DNA from: Microbacterium halophytorum
Lineage (GTDB): Bacteria; Actinomycetota; Actinomycetes; Actinomycetales; Microbacteriaceae
NCBI RefSeq assembly: GCF_002970975.1
Contig: NZ_PNFA01000018.1
Coordinates: 1 to 64,000 of the forward strand
DNA: 64,000 bases
Direction of reading: 5' to 3'
Both the position numbers and the translations under genes were made by a program. Shown piece after piece: positions 17,459 through 25,742 of this stretch; positions within the stretch are counted from its first letter, which is position 1, and each line of letters starts with the position of its first letter. The notes below the pieces were generated by a model, which saw nothing but the letters and a program-made list of their open reading frames with translations, did no database searches and was not told the origin of the DNA.

Positions 17459-18502
17459 CTATGCCCGGGGCGTCGCCCATCGTTCGAACTCGGCGAGCTT
17501 CAGGAAGAAGTCCTCGAGCATCAGGCGGGTGTCGACCCGTGTGTACACCCGCATGGGGCGCGCGCCGGCGACGGGCACGTACGAGCCATCGTCCGCGATC
17601 GCGGGCGTCGGGCGCACGACGTGCGCGCTCGACGAGGTGTCCGCCTCGAAGAGCGACTGCAGCGACGACAGGAGCACGAGCGGGGAGTCCCCCAACGCGT
17701 AGGTCTCGGCGGGGCCAGCGCCGAAGCCGGTCGCCGTGCGGAAGACCGCCGCGATCTCGTCGTACATGTACCGGCCGAGCGGGCCGGTGGCGGCCATCCG
17801 GATGCGCAGCTCGGCATCCGAGACCAGGCACTGTCGGTAGACGTCGCGCGGCACCTGCCAGATCGGGATGCCGGAGTCGCCGAACACGACCTGCGCGGCC
17901 GCGACGTCGATCAGCAGGTTGTACTCGATCGGCATGGCGTTCGGCGGGGGTGAGGCGAGGTCGTCGTGCTCGTTGCCGCCGATCCAGATGACGGTCATCC
18001 GCTCGGCGATGCGCGGCTCGACGAGGAGCGCGGACGCGAGATCGGTGAGCCCGCCGCCGGCCAGATAGAACAGCGGGGAGTCGTCGTCGCGCATCGCCTC
18101 CGCGACGATCGCGTCGACGGCCGGCGACGGTGCGGGCGTCTCGCGGTCGGGCAGGCGGGCATCGCTGCCGCGCACGATCACGTCGGTCGATTCGAGGCCC
18201 ATGCGGGTGAACACGTCGCGCACGATGCGTTCGGCATTCTGCGCCGTGTGATCAGACGGGTCGAAGTGATCGCCGGGCGCGAGGTGCGACGCGACGACGA
18301 GGCGCGTGGCGACGTTGGTCGTCAGCAGCTGGTGCACGAGCTGCGGCAGGTCATCCGGATCGCCGGCGAAGTCGTTGTCGACGATGGCGCGGGCCCGTCG
18401 CCCCGGAACGGGCGGGATCTGCTGCCACGGGGCCTGCCCGAGGCGCCACCGCACGGAGACGCAGTCGGGGGCACGGTCGTACGAGGGGATCTGCGACATC
18501 AT
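17459..18502 (-). CDS. Nucleoside-hydrolase-like protein
   Basis: Probably cleaves the N-glycosidic bond of a ribonucleoside or related compound. The 347-residue protein has the family's calcium-binding signature near the N-terminus as IVDNDFAGDPDDLPQL (normal form DTDPGxDDAxAL) and a second conserved stretch FYLAGGGLTDLASALL and WIGGNEHDD. The two extra residues inside the Asp motif and the long N-terminus suggest a divergent subfamily. The start may be the second Met at 18499, which has better spacing to AAGGA. It stands alone, divergent from a ROK regulator. The exact substrate is unknown. Confidence 0.75.
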   Translation of the reverse strand: MMSQIPSYDRAPDCVSVRWRLGQAPWQQIPPVPGRRARAIVDNDFAGDPDDLPQLVHQLLTTNVATRLVVASHLAPGDHFDPSDHTAQNAERIVRDVFTRMGLESTDVIVRGSDARLPDRETPAPSPAVDAIVAEAMRDDDSPLFYLAGGGLTDLASALLVEPRIAERMTVIWIGGNEHDDLASPPPNAMPIEYNLLIDVAAAQVVFGDSGIPIWQVPRDVYRQCLVSDAELRIRMAATGPLGRYMYDEIAAVFRTATGFGAGPAETYALGDSPLVLLSSLQSLFEADTSSSAHVVRPTPAIADDGSYVPVAGARPMRVYTRVDTRLMLEDFFLKLAEFERWATPRA

Positions 18503-18688
18503 CGTCCTTCGGTGTGCGGGGCACTCACGCGGCGAACCGGTTGACCATCGGCTGCGGCGTCAGTCTACCGTCGTGTGTCGGTGTGCGTTCCCATGCCGAT
18601 CGGCGTCTGGGGCGCCCGGACGGGTGCCACCGCGGAGCGGGGTGGGGTGTGCGCGACCTCGCTGCTCAGCGGAGCGGGTGGCGGAGGA

Positions 18689-18738
18689 TTTGTGCCGTTG
18701 TCGGCGTCTGCGCCGTCAGACGCCGACAACGGCACAAA
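18689..18738. repeat. Perfect 22-bp inverted repeat
   Basis: 18689-18710 is exactly complementary to 18717-18738, with loop CGCCGT. It lies in the 375-bp divergent gap between the nucleoside-hydrolase and ROK genes, where a terminator is not expected. It may be an operator, a mobile palindromic element, or an RNA hairpin. Apart from this hairpin and repeat copy B, the gap shows no gene. Confidence 0.7.
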
Positions 18739-18766
18739 CGAGCGGGCCGGAGCCGGCGCGGTGACG

Positions 18767-18810
18767 GATTCCGCGGTACTCGGGCGATTCTTGGCGCGTT
18801 GAATGCGACC
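18767..18810 (+). repeat. 44-bp dispersed intergenic repeat, copy B
   Basis: Same length and orientation as copy A and 36/44 identical to it; the match is strongest in CGATTCT-N-GGCGCGTT and the final TGCGACC. It lies upstream of the ROK gene, between it and the 22-bp hairpin. Confidence 0.6.
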
Positions 18811-18877
18811 TGAGTGGGGCTCGTCGTGTGGGGTGCTTACGCAGATATGCTGTAGGCAACAACGAATGGGGTGTGCG

Positions 18878-20059
18878 ATGGCGGGCGGAGCGAGTGTCGA
18901 GGGCGTCAGGACGGCCAACCTCGGCGCGATCCTGCGCCTGGTCTGCCACGAGGGGCCGCTCTCGCGCGCCGAGCTGACGCAGCGCACGGGCCTCAACCGG
19001 TCGACCGTCGGCGCGCTCGTGCAGGCGCTCGCGGACCGCGGCCTCGTCGCCGAGCGCGAGCCCGACCCGACCAACCGCGTCGGCCGCCCCTCGCCGATCG
19101 TCGCGGCGCGCGACGACGTCGTCACGATTGCGATCAACCCCGAGATCGACGCCCTCGAGATCGGCGCCGTCGGGCTCGGCGGTGTGGTGAGGGCGCGCGA
19201 GCGCATCGCCTTCGACGCCGTTCCGACCCCGGATGACGTGGTCGCGGCGCTCGCTCGTGCGGTGGACGCCTGGCGCAGCGGCGCGCTCGGCGGATGCCGC
19301 GTCCTCGGCATCGCCGCCGCCGTGCCGGGGCTCGTCCGCGCGAGCGACGGGGTCGTGGCGCACGCACCCCACCTGGGGTGGCGCGAGGTCGATCTCGCCG
19401 GGCTGCTCATGGCGCGGCTGGGCGGAGGCGCCGAGGACCTGCTCGGCGACGCGGCCTCGTTCGGCGCCGCGGCCGGGAACGACGCCTCGCTCGGTGCGGT
19501 CGCCGAGCGGCTTTACGGCGCGGCGCGCGGGCACGACGATCTCGTGTACCTCAACGGCGGCGCGAGCGGCATCGGCGGCGGCCTGATCATCGCGGGCCGC
19601 AGCGTCGGCGGGGCCGGCGGGTTCGCGGGGGAGTGGGGCCAGACCCGGCCCGCCGTCGCGGATGAGAACGACCGCCGTTCCCCCGGGGGCGTGCTCGAGG
19701 ACGAGGTGAACCGCCGGCGCCTCTTCGAGGCGCTCGGCATCGACGACGACGACGCCCTCGCGGCCGCGCTCGCGGCGGGGCCGGACGCGGCCGAGCCCGA
19801 CCGCCAGCGGCGCATCCTCGCGGCGGGGCTCGCCAACGCGGCGAACGCGCTGAACCCCTCGATGATCGTGCTCGGCGGCTTCCTCGCCGCGCTCAGGGGC
19901 GCCGATGCCGGCGGCTTCGACTCCGACGTCCGCGCCCTCATGCTGGCCGCTCCCGCGGCCCAGTTGGAGGTGAGGGCCGCGGCCCTCGAGGGCGATCGGC
20001 TACTGATCGGGGCGGCCGAGCTGATACTCGAACGACTGGCGGCGGATCCGCTGCGCTGA
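18878..20059 (+). CDS. ROK-family transcriptional regulator
   Basis: Sugar-responsive regulator of 393 residues. An N-terminal winged helix-turn-helix (GPLSRAELTQRTGLNRSTVGALVQALADRGLVAE) is joined to a ROK kinase-like domain (GIAAAVPGLV, YLNGGASGIGGGLIIAGRSVGG, FAGEWGQTR). The ROK zinc motif CxCGxxGCLE is absent: the corresponding place reads RRSPGGVLEDE, and the zinc-binding His of GEIGH is Gln. This is therefore a zinc-less variant. ATG 18878 is chosen; ATG 18866 and an upstream start at 18803 are possible. It precedes an alditol oxidase gene by 75 bp in the same direction, so an alditol or pentose signal is plausible but unproven. Confidence 0.88.
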   Translation: MAGGASVEGVRTANLGAILRLVCHEGPLSRAELTQRTGLNRSTVGALVQALADRGLVAEREPDPTNRVGRPSPIVAARDDVVTIAINPEIDALEIGAVGLGGVVRARERIAFDAVPTPDDVVAALARAVDAWRSGALGGCRVLGIAAAVPGLVRASDGVVAHAPHLGWREVDLAGLLMARLGGGAEDLLGDAASFGAAAGNDASLGAVAERLYGAARGHDDLVYLNGGASGIGGGLIIAGRSVGGAGGFAGEWGQTRPAVADENDRRSPGGVLEDEVNRRRLFEALGIDDDDALAAALAAGPDAAEPDRQRRILAAGLANAANALNPSMIVLGGFLAALRGADAGGFDSDVRALMLAAPAAQLEVRAAALEGDRLLIGAAELILERLAADPLR

Positions 20060-20134
20060 TCGCACGACCGGTGGCGCAGAGCCGCGCCGGAAGGACCACA
20101 GCGCTGCGGCGCGATGAGGAGAAGGAACCCGACG

Positions 20135-21379
20135 ATGGAACGCAACTGGGCAGGGAACGTGACGTACCGGGCGGCGCGCATCGCGCATCCGGAGTCTCTC
20201 GACGAGCTGCGCGGAGCCATGGCGACCGGGCCGATCCGGATGCTCGGTTCGCGGCACAGCTTCAACGAGATCGGTGACACCGGTGGCACCCTGATCGCGC
20301 TCGATCGGATGCCGCGCACGATCGAGATCAGCGCGGCCCGCGACGCCGTGAAGGTCGCCGGCGGCCTGCGGTACGGCGACATCGCGCCCGCGCTCGAGGC
20401 GCAGGGGCTGCAGCTCGAGAACCTCGCGTCGCTGCCGCACATCTCAGTGGCGGGCGCCGTGGCGACGGGAACCCACGGCTCGGGCGACCGCGTCGGCACG
20501 CTCGCCGCCGCCGTGCGCGCCGTGACGATCATGACGCCGGCCGGCGACATCCGGAGCCTCACCCGGGGAGGCGAGGGCTTCGACGGCGCGGTCGTGAACC
20601 TCGGTGCGCTCGGCGCCGTCGTCGACCTGACGCTCGACGTCGGGCCCGCGGCCCCCTACGCGCAGCGCGTGTACGAGGAGCCGAGCTGGGACGCGATCCT
20701 CGCCGACCTCGATGCCGTGACGAGCGCGGGCACGAGCGTGAGCATCTTCACGCGGTGGGGCCGCACCGACGCCGCCGACCAGGTGTGGGTGAAGCAGCGC
20801 GGCGCCGGCGACGCGAACCTCGACGCCGCGATGCGCCGCCTGGGTGCGACGCCGGCGGCCGAGAAGCGGCACCCGATCATCGGCGTCGGCGCCGAGGCCT
20901 GCACCGATCAGTTCGGGGCGCCCGGGCCCTGGTACGAGCGGCTGCCGCACTTCCGGCTCGACTTCACGCCGTCGGCCGGTGCCGAGATCCAGAGCGAGTA
21001 CCTCGTGCCGCGCGCCGACGCCGTCGCGGCGATCGAGGCGGTGCGCTCGCTGGCAGGGGTGGTGTCGCCGCACCTCCTCGTCAACGAGATCCGCACGATG
21101 CGGGCCGACGAGCTGTGGCTCAGCCCGGCGTACGGCGCGGACGCCGTCGGCCTGCATTTCACGTGGAAGGCCGACGCCGATGCCGTGCTCGGCGTGCTGC
21201 CGGTGCTCGAGGCGGCGCTGCCCCCGAGCGCGCGCCCGCACTGGGGCAAGGTGTCGGTGCTGCCGGCGGCGGACGTGCGCGCCCGCTTCCCCCGGTGGGC
21301 CGACTTCTCGGCGCTCGCCGCGGAGTTCGACCCCGAGCGCCGCCTCGTCAACGAGCACCTGGCGGCGCTCGGGCTCTGA
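20135..21379 (+). CDS. FAD-dependent alditol oxidase (xylitol/sorbitol oxidase type)
   Basis: Oxidises the terminal hydroxyl of an alditol such as xylitol or sorbitol to the aldose with release of hydrogen peroxide. The 414-residue protein matches Streptomyces AldO in length and key sites: the covalent flavin histidine in GSRHSFNEIGDT (His41), the FAD-binding VATGTHGSGDR, the active-site pair in NEIRTMRADELW, the HFTWK threonine and the HWGKVS lysine. The start at 20135 is chosen because AGGAGAAGGA precedes it. It follows the ROK regulator and may be controlled by it. Xylitol oxidation would yield xylose, a substrate for the XylA encoded at the left end. Confidence 0.93.
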   Translation: MERNWAGNVTYRAARIAHPESLDELRGAMATGPIRMLGSRHSFNEIGDTGGTLIALDRMPRTIEISAARDAVKVAGGLRYGDIAPALEAQGLQLENLASLPHISVAGAVATGTHGSGDRVGTLAAAVRAVTIMTPAGDIRSLTRGGEGFDGAVVNLGALGAVVDLTLDVGPAAPYAQRVYEEPSWDAILADLDAVTSAGTSVSIFTRWGRTDAADQVWVKQRGAGDANLDAAMRRLGATPAAEKRHPIIGVGAEACTDQFGAPGPWYERLPHFRLDFTPSAGAEIQSEYLVPRADAVAAIEAVRSLAGVVSPHLLVNEIRTMRADELWLSPAYGADAVGLHFTWKADADAVLGVLPVLEAALPPSARPHWGKVSVLPAADVRARFPRWADFSALAAEFDPERRLVNEHLAALGL

Positions 21380-21422
21380 GGCGTGCCGGGGCCGGCGGGT
21401 CTCGGCTCGCCGACCCCGCCGC

Positions 21423-21466
21423 GGTGACAACGGACGCGCCGAATCCGCCGATCGTGGCGCGGAATC
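21423..21466 (-). repeat. 44-bp dispersed intergenic repeat, copy C (inverted)
   Basis: On the minus strand it begins GATTCCGCGCCA, identical to copy A over the first 12 bases, contains GATTC and GGCGCGT, and ends CACC. It lies between the convergent alditol oxidase and MMPL genes, as copy A lies between convergent genes. Confidence 0.5.
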
Positions 21467-21491
21467 TGCGACTGCGGCGGGGTGAGTGGCG

Positions 21492-23690
21492 TTATCGCGC
21501 TCGCCGCGACAGCTTCGACGGCCACCAGACCCTGTCGCCGATGTCGTGCACGAGGGCGGGCACGAGCAGCGAGCGCACGACGAAGGTGTCGAGCAGTACG
21601 CCGAAGGCGACGATGAAGGCGATCTGCGCGAGGAACAGGATGGGGATGACGCCGAGGGCGGCGAACGTCGCGGCCAGCACGAGGCCGGCCGACGTGATGA
21701 CGCCGCCCGTGACGACGAGACCTCGCAGCACGGCGTCGCGCGTGCCGTGTTCGAGGGACTCCTCGCGCACGCGCGTCATGAGGAAGATGTTGTAGTCGAC
21801 CCCCAGCGCAACCAGGAACACGAAGCCGTACAGCGGCACGGCGGGGTCTGCGCCCGGGAACTCGAAGACATGGTTGAAGACGAGTGCCGAGACGCCGAGC
21901 GCCGTGCCGAACGAGAGCACGGTCGTGACGAGCAGGAGCAGCGGGGCGACGATCGAGCGCAGCAGCACCATCAGGATGAGCGCGATCACCACCAGCACGA
22001 CGGGGATGATCAGGGTGCGGTCGTGGATCGACGCATCGTTCGTGTCGACGGCGGTCGCCGTCACCCCACCGACCAGGGCGCCCGGCACGGCGTCGGCGTA
22101 GTCGCTCCGGAGGTCGCGAACGGTCTGCTCGGCCGCCGCGGAGTCCGCTGCGTCCACGAGCGTGCCCTGCAGGAGCACCGAGCCGTCGACGACGGCGGGC
22201 TCGGGGACCGGGGCGCCCGGGATGGGCGAGCCGACGCCTTCGGCGGTGACCGGGGCACCCACCGGCGAATCCGTGACCGTGACGGTCACGGCGTCGACGC
22301 CGGGGCTGTCGAGCAGCACGTCGGCGGCGGCCTGCAGCTCGCCTTCCGGCGCGACCACGTCGACGGGGCTGCCGGATCCACCGGGGAAGTGCTCGCCGAG
22401 CGCCGCCTGGCCGTCGCGCGCGGGCGACTCGCCCAGCACGAGATCGGACTGCGGCACCCCGGATGCCTGCAGCTGTCCGACCCCGAGCGTGCCGACGGCA
22501 AGAAGGAGCGCCGTCGCGATCCAGATCGTCCGCGGGCGGGCGCGCACCATCATCGCCACACGCGACCATGCGCCCTTGGCGGGAATCGCGGGCTCGGCCG
22601 CGACGGCATCCGGTTCGAACTTCGGCCGGCGCGGCCAGAACGCCGCGCGCCCGAACGCGAACAGCAGTGCGGGCAGCAGGGTGAGCGCGGCGAGCATCGC
22701 GAACACGATGCCGATCGCCGCGACCGGGCCGAGCGTGCTGTTCGACTTCAGGTCGCTCAACAGCAGGCACAGAAGGCCTGCGATCACGGTGCCGCCCGAG
22801 GCGACGATCGGCTCGAACGCGCCCCGCAGCGCGCGCATGATGGCGACCGAGCGGTCGTTCGTCGCGCGCAGCTCCTCGCGGAAGCGCGCGACGAGCAGCA
22901 GTGAGTAGTCGGTGGCGGCGCCGATCACGAGGATGAACAAGATGCCCTGCGTCTGGCCGCTGAGCAGCAATACGTCCCATTTCGCGAGCCACCAGATCAG
23001 CAGCAGGGCGGCGCAGAGGGCGAACAGGCTCGTCGCGAGCACAGCGATCGGCAGCAGCAGCGAGCGGTAGACGACGATCAGGATGATGAGCACCGCGAGC
23101 AGGGCGACGCCGAGCAGGAGGCCGTCGATACCCGCGAAGCCCGCGACGAGGTCTGCGGTGAACCCGGCAGGGCCCGTGACGTACACGGTCACGCCATCCG
23201 GCGCGTCGGCCTCGAGCTCCGCTGTGAGGTCCGCGACCGCATCGCCGACATCGGCCTCGGATGAGATGGGCACGAATGTCTGTGCGGCGAGGCCGTCTTC
23301 GGAGGGAATCGCGGGGGAGACGTCCTCTGTCACCGCGTCGAGGTCGGCGAGCCCGGCAGTCGCGTCGCCGATCGCGTCGAGCTGGTCGCTCGTGAGCTCC
23401 TCGTCGCCGACGAAGACCGCGATGGCGGGGATCGCCTCGGAATCGGTGAACTCCGGGAGCATCTCCTGCACGCGCGTCGCATCCGCGGATTCCGGCAGGT
23501 ACGCCGTCTGATCGTTCGAGGAGACCTCGTCGACCTTGCCGAAGTACGGCCCGCCGATGCCGGCGGCCGTGAGCCACACGAGGATGAGCGCGGCCGGCAC
23601 GATCACGCGCAGCACGCGGGCGAGTGCGCTCGGGCGCTGGCGTCGGTGCGATCGGCGACGGGTCGTCGGGCGTTCGGCCGGTGCAGTCAC
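21492..23690 (-). CDS. MMPL/RND-superfamily membrane transporter
   Basis: Exporter-type membrane protein of 732 residues. It shows the duplicated MMPL layout: one N-terminal helix (about residues 30-48), a large external loop, a cluster of helices (about 175-350), a second helix near 385-405, a second external loop and a C-terminal helix cluster (about 545-720). Motifs such as GAATDYSLLLVARFREEL and FLVALGVDYNIFLMTRVREE are the conserved helix-4 regions with proton-relay Asp residues. The start is GTG behind AGGAGGAG. It stands alone; substrates of such actinobacterial proteins (lipids, drugs, pigments) cannot be predicted here. Confidence 0.93.
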   Translation of the reverse strand: MTAPAERPTTRRRSHRRQRPSALARVLRVIVPAALILVWLTAAGIGGPYFGKVDEVSSNDQTAYLPESADATRVQEMLPEFTDSEAIPAIAVFVGDEELTSDQLDAIGDATAGLADLDAVTEDVSPAIPSEDGLAAQTFVPISSEADVGDAVADLTAELEADAPDGVTVYVTGPAGFTADLVAGFAGIDGLLLGVALLAVLIILIVVYRSLLLPIAVLATSLFALCAALLLIWWLAKWDVLLLSGQTQGILFILVIGAATDYSLLLVARFREELRATNDRSVAIMRALRGAFEPIVASGGTVIAGLLCLLLSDLKSNSTLGPVAAIGIVFAMLAALTLLPALLFAFGRAAFWPRRPKFEPDAVAAEPAIPAKGAWSRVAMMVRARPRTIWIATALLLAVGTLGVGQLQASGVPQSDLVLGESPARDGQAALGEHFPGGSGSPVDVVAPEGELQAAADVLLDSPGVDAVTVTVTDSPVGAPVTAEGVGSPIPGAPVPEPAVVDGSVLLQGTLVDAADSAAAEQTVRDLRSDYADAVPGALVGGVTATAVDTNDASIHDRTLIIPVVLVVIALILMVLLRSIVAPLLLLVTTVLSFGTALGVSALVFNHVFEFPGADPAVPLYGFVFLVALGVDYNIFLMTRVREESLEHGTRDAVLRGLVVTGGVITSAGLVLAATFAALGVIPILFLAQIAFIVAFGVLLDTFVVRSLLVPALVHDIGDRVWWPSKLSRRAR

Positions 23691-24029
23691 GGCTCCTCCT
23701 CGGGTCGGATTCCGGCGCGCGCCGAACGTATCGACTGTACGCCGTCGGCGGCGGGTTCGTGGTCGCCGACGGCGGGAGAACCCGCGGGCCGCTCGAACGG
23801 CGCGCTGTGGAGCCGCGCCGGGTCTGCGCTGTGCCCTGGCCGCGCCGTGCCGGGAACGAGCTCGGGTCGGCGCCGCCGACGGCGTCGGATGGCGGGCGGC
23901 GGCGACGCGGCCCCGAGTACTCCTCCCGCAGTACGTGGGTCAGTCCCCAGGGATGACGCGGCGGGAGCGGGATTCCGAGAACCTCTTATCAGGCGTCAGA
24001 GCGACGCCTGAGGAGCGGAAGGAATCCCC
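23691..24029. other. Gene-free divergent region with a small hairpin
   Basis: I see no credible gene in these 339 bp on either strand. A perfect 9-bp stem (23989-23997 with 24003-24011, loop AGAGC) lies directly in front of the ribosome-binding site of the small gene at 24030, where it could influence its translation. Open frames here are short GC-driven ones without starts or family resemblance. Confidence 0.5.
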
Positions 24030-24224
24030 ATGGACGAGCAGCTGAACGACTCCGATCTGGCACTGTCGGTGACCGCCGTCGCGCTGACCCCGCTGCGCTG
24101 GGCGGCGTGCGCCGTCTGGTTCGTCGGTTTCGGCATCGTGGCGGTCGTCGCCCGCGGCGTCGGCGCGATCAGCGACCTCGTTCCGGGGGTGCCCGCCGCA
24201 GTGATCACTGGCCCGAGCGCCTGA
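24030..24224 (+). CDS. Small membrane protein of unknown function
   Basis: A 64-residue protein not recognised. It has an acidic start (MDEQLNDSDLA) and one clear hydrophobic segment (about residues 22-50, WAACAVWFVGFGIVAVVARGV) and ends without a charged tail. The ribosome-binding site is GAGCGGAAGG. It is the first of three tiny frames read in the same direction, the last two overlapping, and together they end at a strong terminator at 24505-24538. That arrangement supports a real transcript. Confidence 0.6.
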   Translation: MDEQLNDSDLALSVTAVALTPLRWAACAVWFVGFGIVAVVARGVGAISDLVPGVPAAVITGPSA

Positions 24225-24241
24225 GATGAAGGGAAGACATC

Positions 24242-24337
24242 ATGTCGAAGAAGAAGACGTTCACCATCTTTTCCGCGGGGCTTGCGGCCGTGACCGCCGC
24301 CGGCATCATCGCGAAGCGGCTGAGGAGCCGGTCGTGA
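24242..24337 (+). CDS. 31-residue candidate small membrane peptide
   Basis: ATG 24242 to TGA 24335-24337 encodes a peptide with lysine-rich start (MSKKKTF), a hydrophobic alanine-rich middle (about residues 8-23) and a basic tail (AKRLRSRS). This positive-hydrophobic-positive pattern suits a short membrane peptide. It has a good ribosome-binding site (AAGGGAAG) and lies 17 bp after the preceding small gene. Too short for family recognition; it could be a holin-like, toxin-like or accessory peptide, but none of these can be shown. Confidence 0.5.
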   Translation: MSKKKTFTIFSAGLAAVTAAGIIAKRLRSRS

Positions 24338-24492
24338 GCCGCGCCGACGTCGTGCGGCCGCGGAAGCAGGCCCGTGACGCCCGCTCCGTTCTGGCCGCAT
24401 CCGACCTCGTCCTGCTGTCGCGGTTCACCCCGCGGCGCGCGATGGAGCCGCGGGTCCATCGCTCCACCTGGGTACCCCTCCCCGCCGCGTGA
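24334..24492 (+). CDS. 52-residue candidate small protein
   Basis: GTG 24334 overlaps the stop of the preceding small frame (GTGA), giving a basic, soluble-looking 52-residue product beginning MSRADVVRPRKQARDARS. It ends 12 bp before the terminator stem. Its coding status rests on the coupling and position only; no family resemblance is seen. Confidence 0.35.
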   Translation: MSRADVVRPRKQARDARSVLAASDLVLLSRFTPRRAMEPRVHRSTWVPLPAA

Positions 24493-24504
24493 CGCGGCGC
24501 ATGC

Positions 24505-24538
24505 AACGGGGCCGATGCAGACAAGCATCGGCCCCGTT
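24505..24538 (+). terminator. Terminator after the small-protein cluster
   Basis: Perfect 14-bp stem (24505-24518 with 24525-24538) with loop AGACAA, just beyond the last small frame. It supports a plus-strand transcript covering 24030-24492. Confidence 0.8.
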
Positions 24539-24650
24539 CTGTGCGCCGTCGCATTCTGTCGGGGCTGGACGCGCGTGATCGGCACCTTCGGTGCTGCATC
24601 GGACCGACCCGTGCCCGGTCATCGAGATCGCCCAGCGAGCATGCGGAGTC

Positions 24651-24691
24651 CGGGGCGCGCCGGTGAGTGGGGAGCTCACCGGCGCGCCCCG
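24651..24691. terminator. Terminator after the monooxygenase operon
   Basis: Perfect 17-bp stem (24651-24667 with 24675-24691) and 7-nt loop, 21 bp beyond the stop of the minus-strand short-chain dehydrogenase gene. It ends the three-gene monooxygenase operon. Confidence 0.8.
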
Positions 24692-24712
24692 GCGGGAACG
24701 GGCGCGGTGCCG

Positions 24713-25717
24713 CTACTGAACCGACCAGCCGCCGTCGGAGGCGAGCACGACGCCGTTGATGTTCACGGCGTCGTCGGAGAGCAGGAACGTGATCGACGCG
24801 GCGAGCTCCTCGGCCGTCGCGACTGTGGGGATCGCCTGCTGGAACGGGCGGAGGCGAGCCGACCCGGCCTCCGACATGTTCGGCGGGAACGGGATGCCGG
24901 TGGCGACGCCGCCGGGGGCGACGGCGTTGACCCGAATGCCGTCCTTGGCGTACATGAAGGCGGCCGAGCGGGTCATGCCGATGACGGCATGCTTCGACGC
25001 GGTGTAGGCGTTGCCCGCGGCGTTTCCGCGCAGGCCCGCCTCGCTCGAGACGTTGACGATCGCTCCGCGGCTGGCGTCGAGCATCCGGCCTGCGGCCGCG
25101 CGGGAGAGCTTGAACGTTCCCGTGACGTTGACGTTCATCACGCGCTCCCAGACCTGGTCGCTCGTCTCGTGCAGCGGCGAGAAGTCGTCGTTGATGCCGG
25201 CGACGTTCGCGAGCGCGTCGATCTTCTCGCCAGCGGCCGCGATGATCCGGTCGATCGCCTCGTCGCTCGTGATGTCGCCCGCGACGGCGGTGACGTCGGC
25301 GCCCGCGAGGGCCTCGACCGCCTCGTTCAGACGCTCCTCGCTCAGGTCGACCGCGATGACGCGGCCGCCTTCGCGCGCGACGCGCGAGGCGGTAGCGCGG
25401 CCGATGCCGCTGGCCGCGCCCGTGACGATCACGGTCTTCCCTGCGAAGCGGCCGGGCGTGACCTGCTCGCGCCAGGCGCCGGATTCCGCCTCGTCAGGTA
25501 TGACGCCGCCGTTGGCCTGCTTCACGAGGTCGTCGACGACGCTCTGCGGCATCTTGCCCTGGCTCAGCGCGACGAGCTGCTGCAGCGGCAGGCCGCGCAC
25601 GGGCTCGAGCTTGTCGGCGCCGATGCCGGCGGCACCCAGGATTCCTTCGATGAGCGGGCGGCCGGTCTCGTCGGTGAGCCAATCGCCGATCGTGGACTGT
25701 GCGGTGAGTGCGGTCAT
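24713..25717 (-). CDS. Short-chain dehydrogenase/reductase with N-terminal helical domain
   Basis: NAD(P)-dependent alcohol/ketone oxidoreductase of 334 residues. The classical SDR fold starts near residue 90: TGAASGIGRATA (cofactor), NVAGIN, serine in NVSSEAG, catalytic YTASK, and the C-terminal VASDGGWSVQ. The first 90 residues form a separate, mostly helical domain (IGDWLTDETGRPLIEGIL, LPLQQLVALSQGKMPQSVVDDL), which is unusual for a plain SDR. Start follows GAGGAAGAA. It is the last gene of an operon with a Baeyer-Villiger monooxygenase and an SMP-30-like lipoprotein, so it probably makes the ketone for the monooxygenase or oxidises the released alcohol. Confidence 0.9.
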   Translation of the reverse strand: MTALTAQSTIGDWLTDETGRPLIEGILGAAGIGADKLEPVRGLPLQQLVALSQGKMPQSVVDDLVKQANGGVIPDEAESGAWREQVTPGRFAGKTVIVTGAASGIGRATASRVAREGGRVIAVDLSEERLNEAVEALAGADVTAVAGDITSDEAIDRIIAAAGEKIDALANVAGINDDFSPLHETSDQVWERVMNVNVTGTFKLSRAAAGRMLDASRGAIVNVSSEAGLRGNAAGNAYTASKHAVIGMTRSAAFMYAKDGIRVNAVAPGGVATGIPFPPNMSEAGSARLRPFQQAIPTVATAEELAASITFLLSDDAVNINGVVLASDGGWSVQ

Positions 25718-25742
25718 GGTGTTCTTCCTCCGTTGTGGGTGT

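Noticed and set aside
20908..23577. 889-codon minus-strand frame overlapping the MMPL gene
   Set aside because: It is in another frame of the true transporter gene, runs through the convergent gap into the oxidase, and is Arg-rich without membrane segments.
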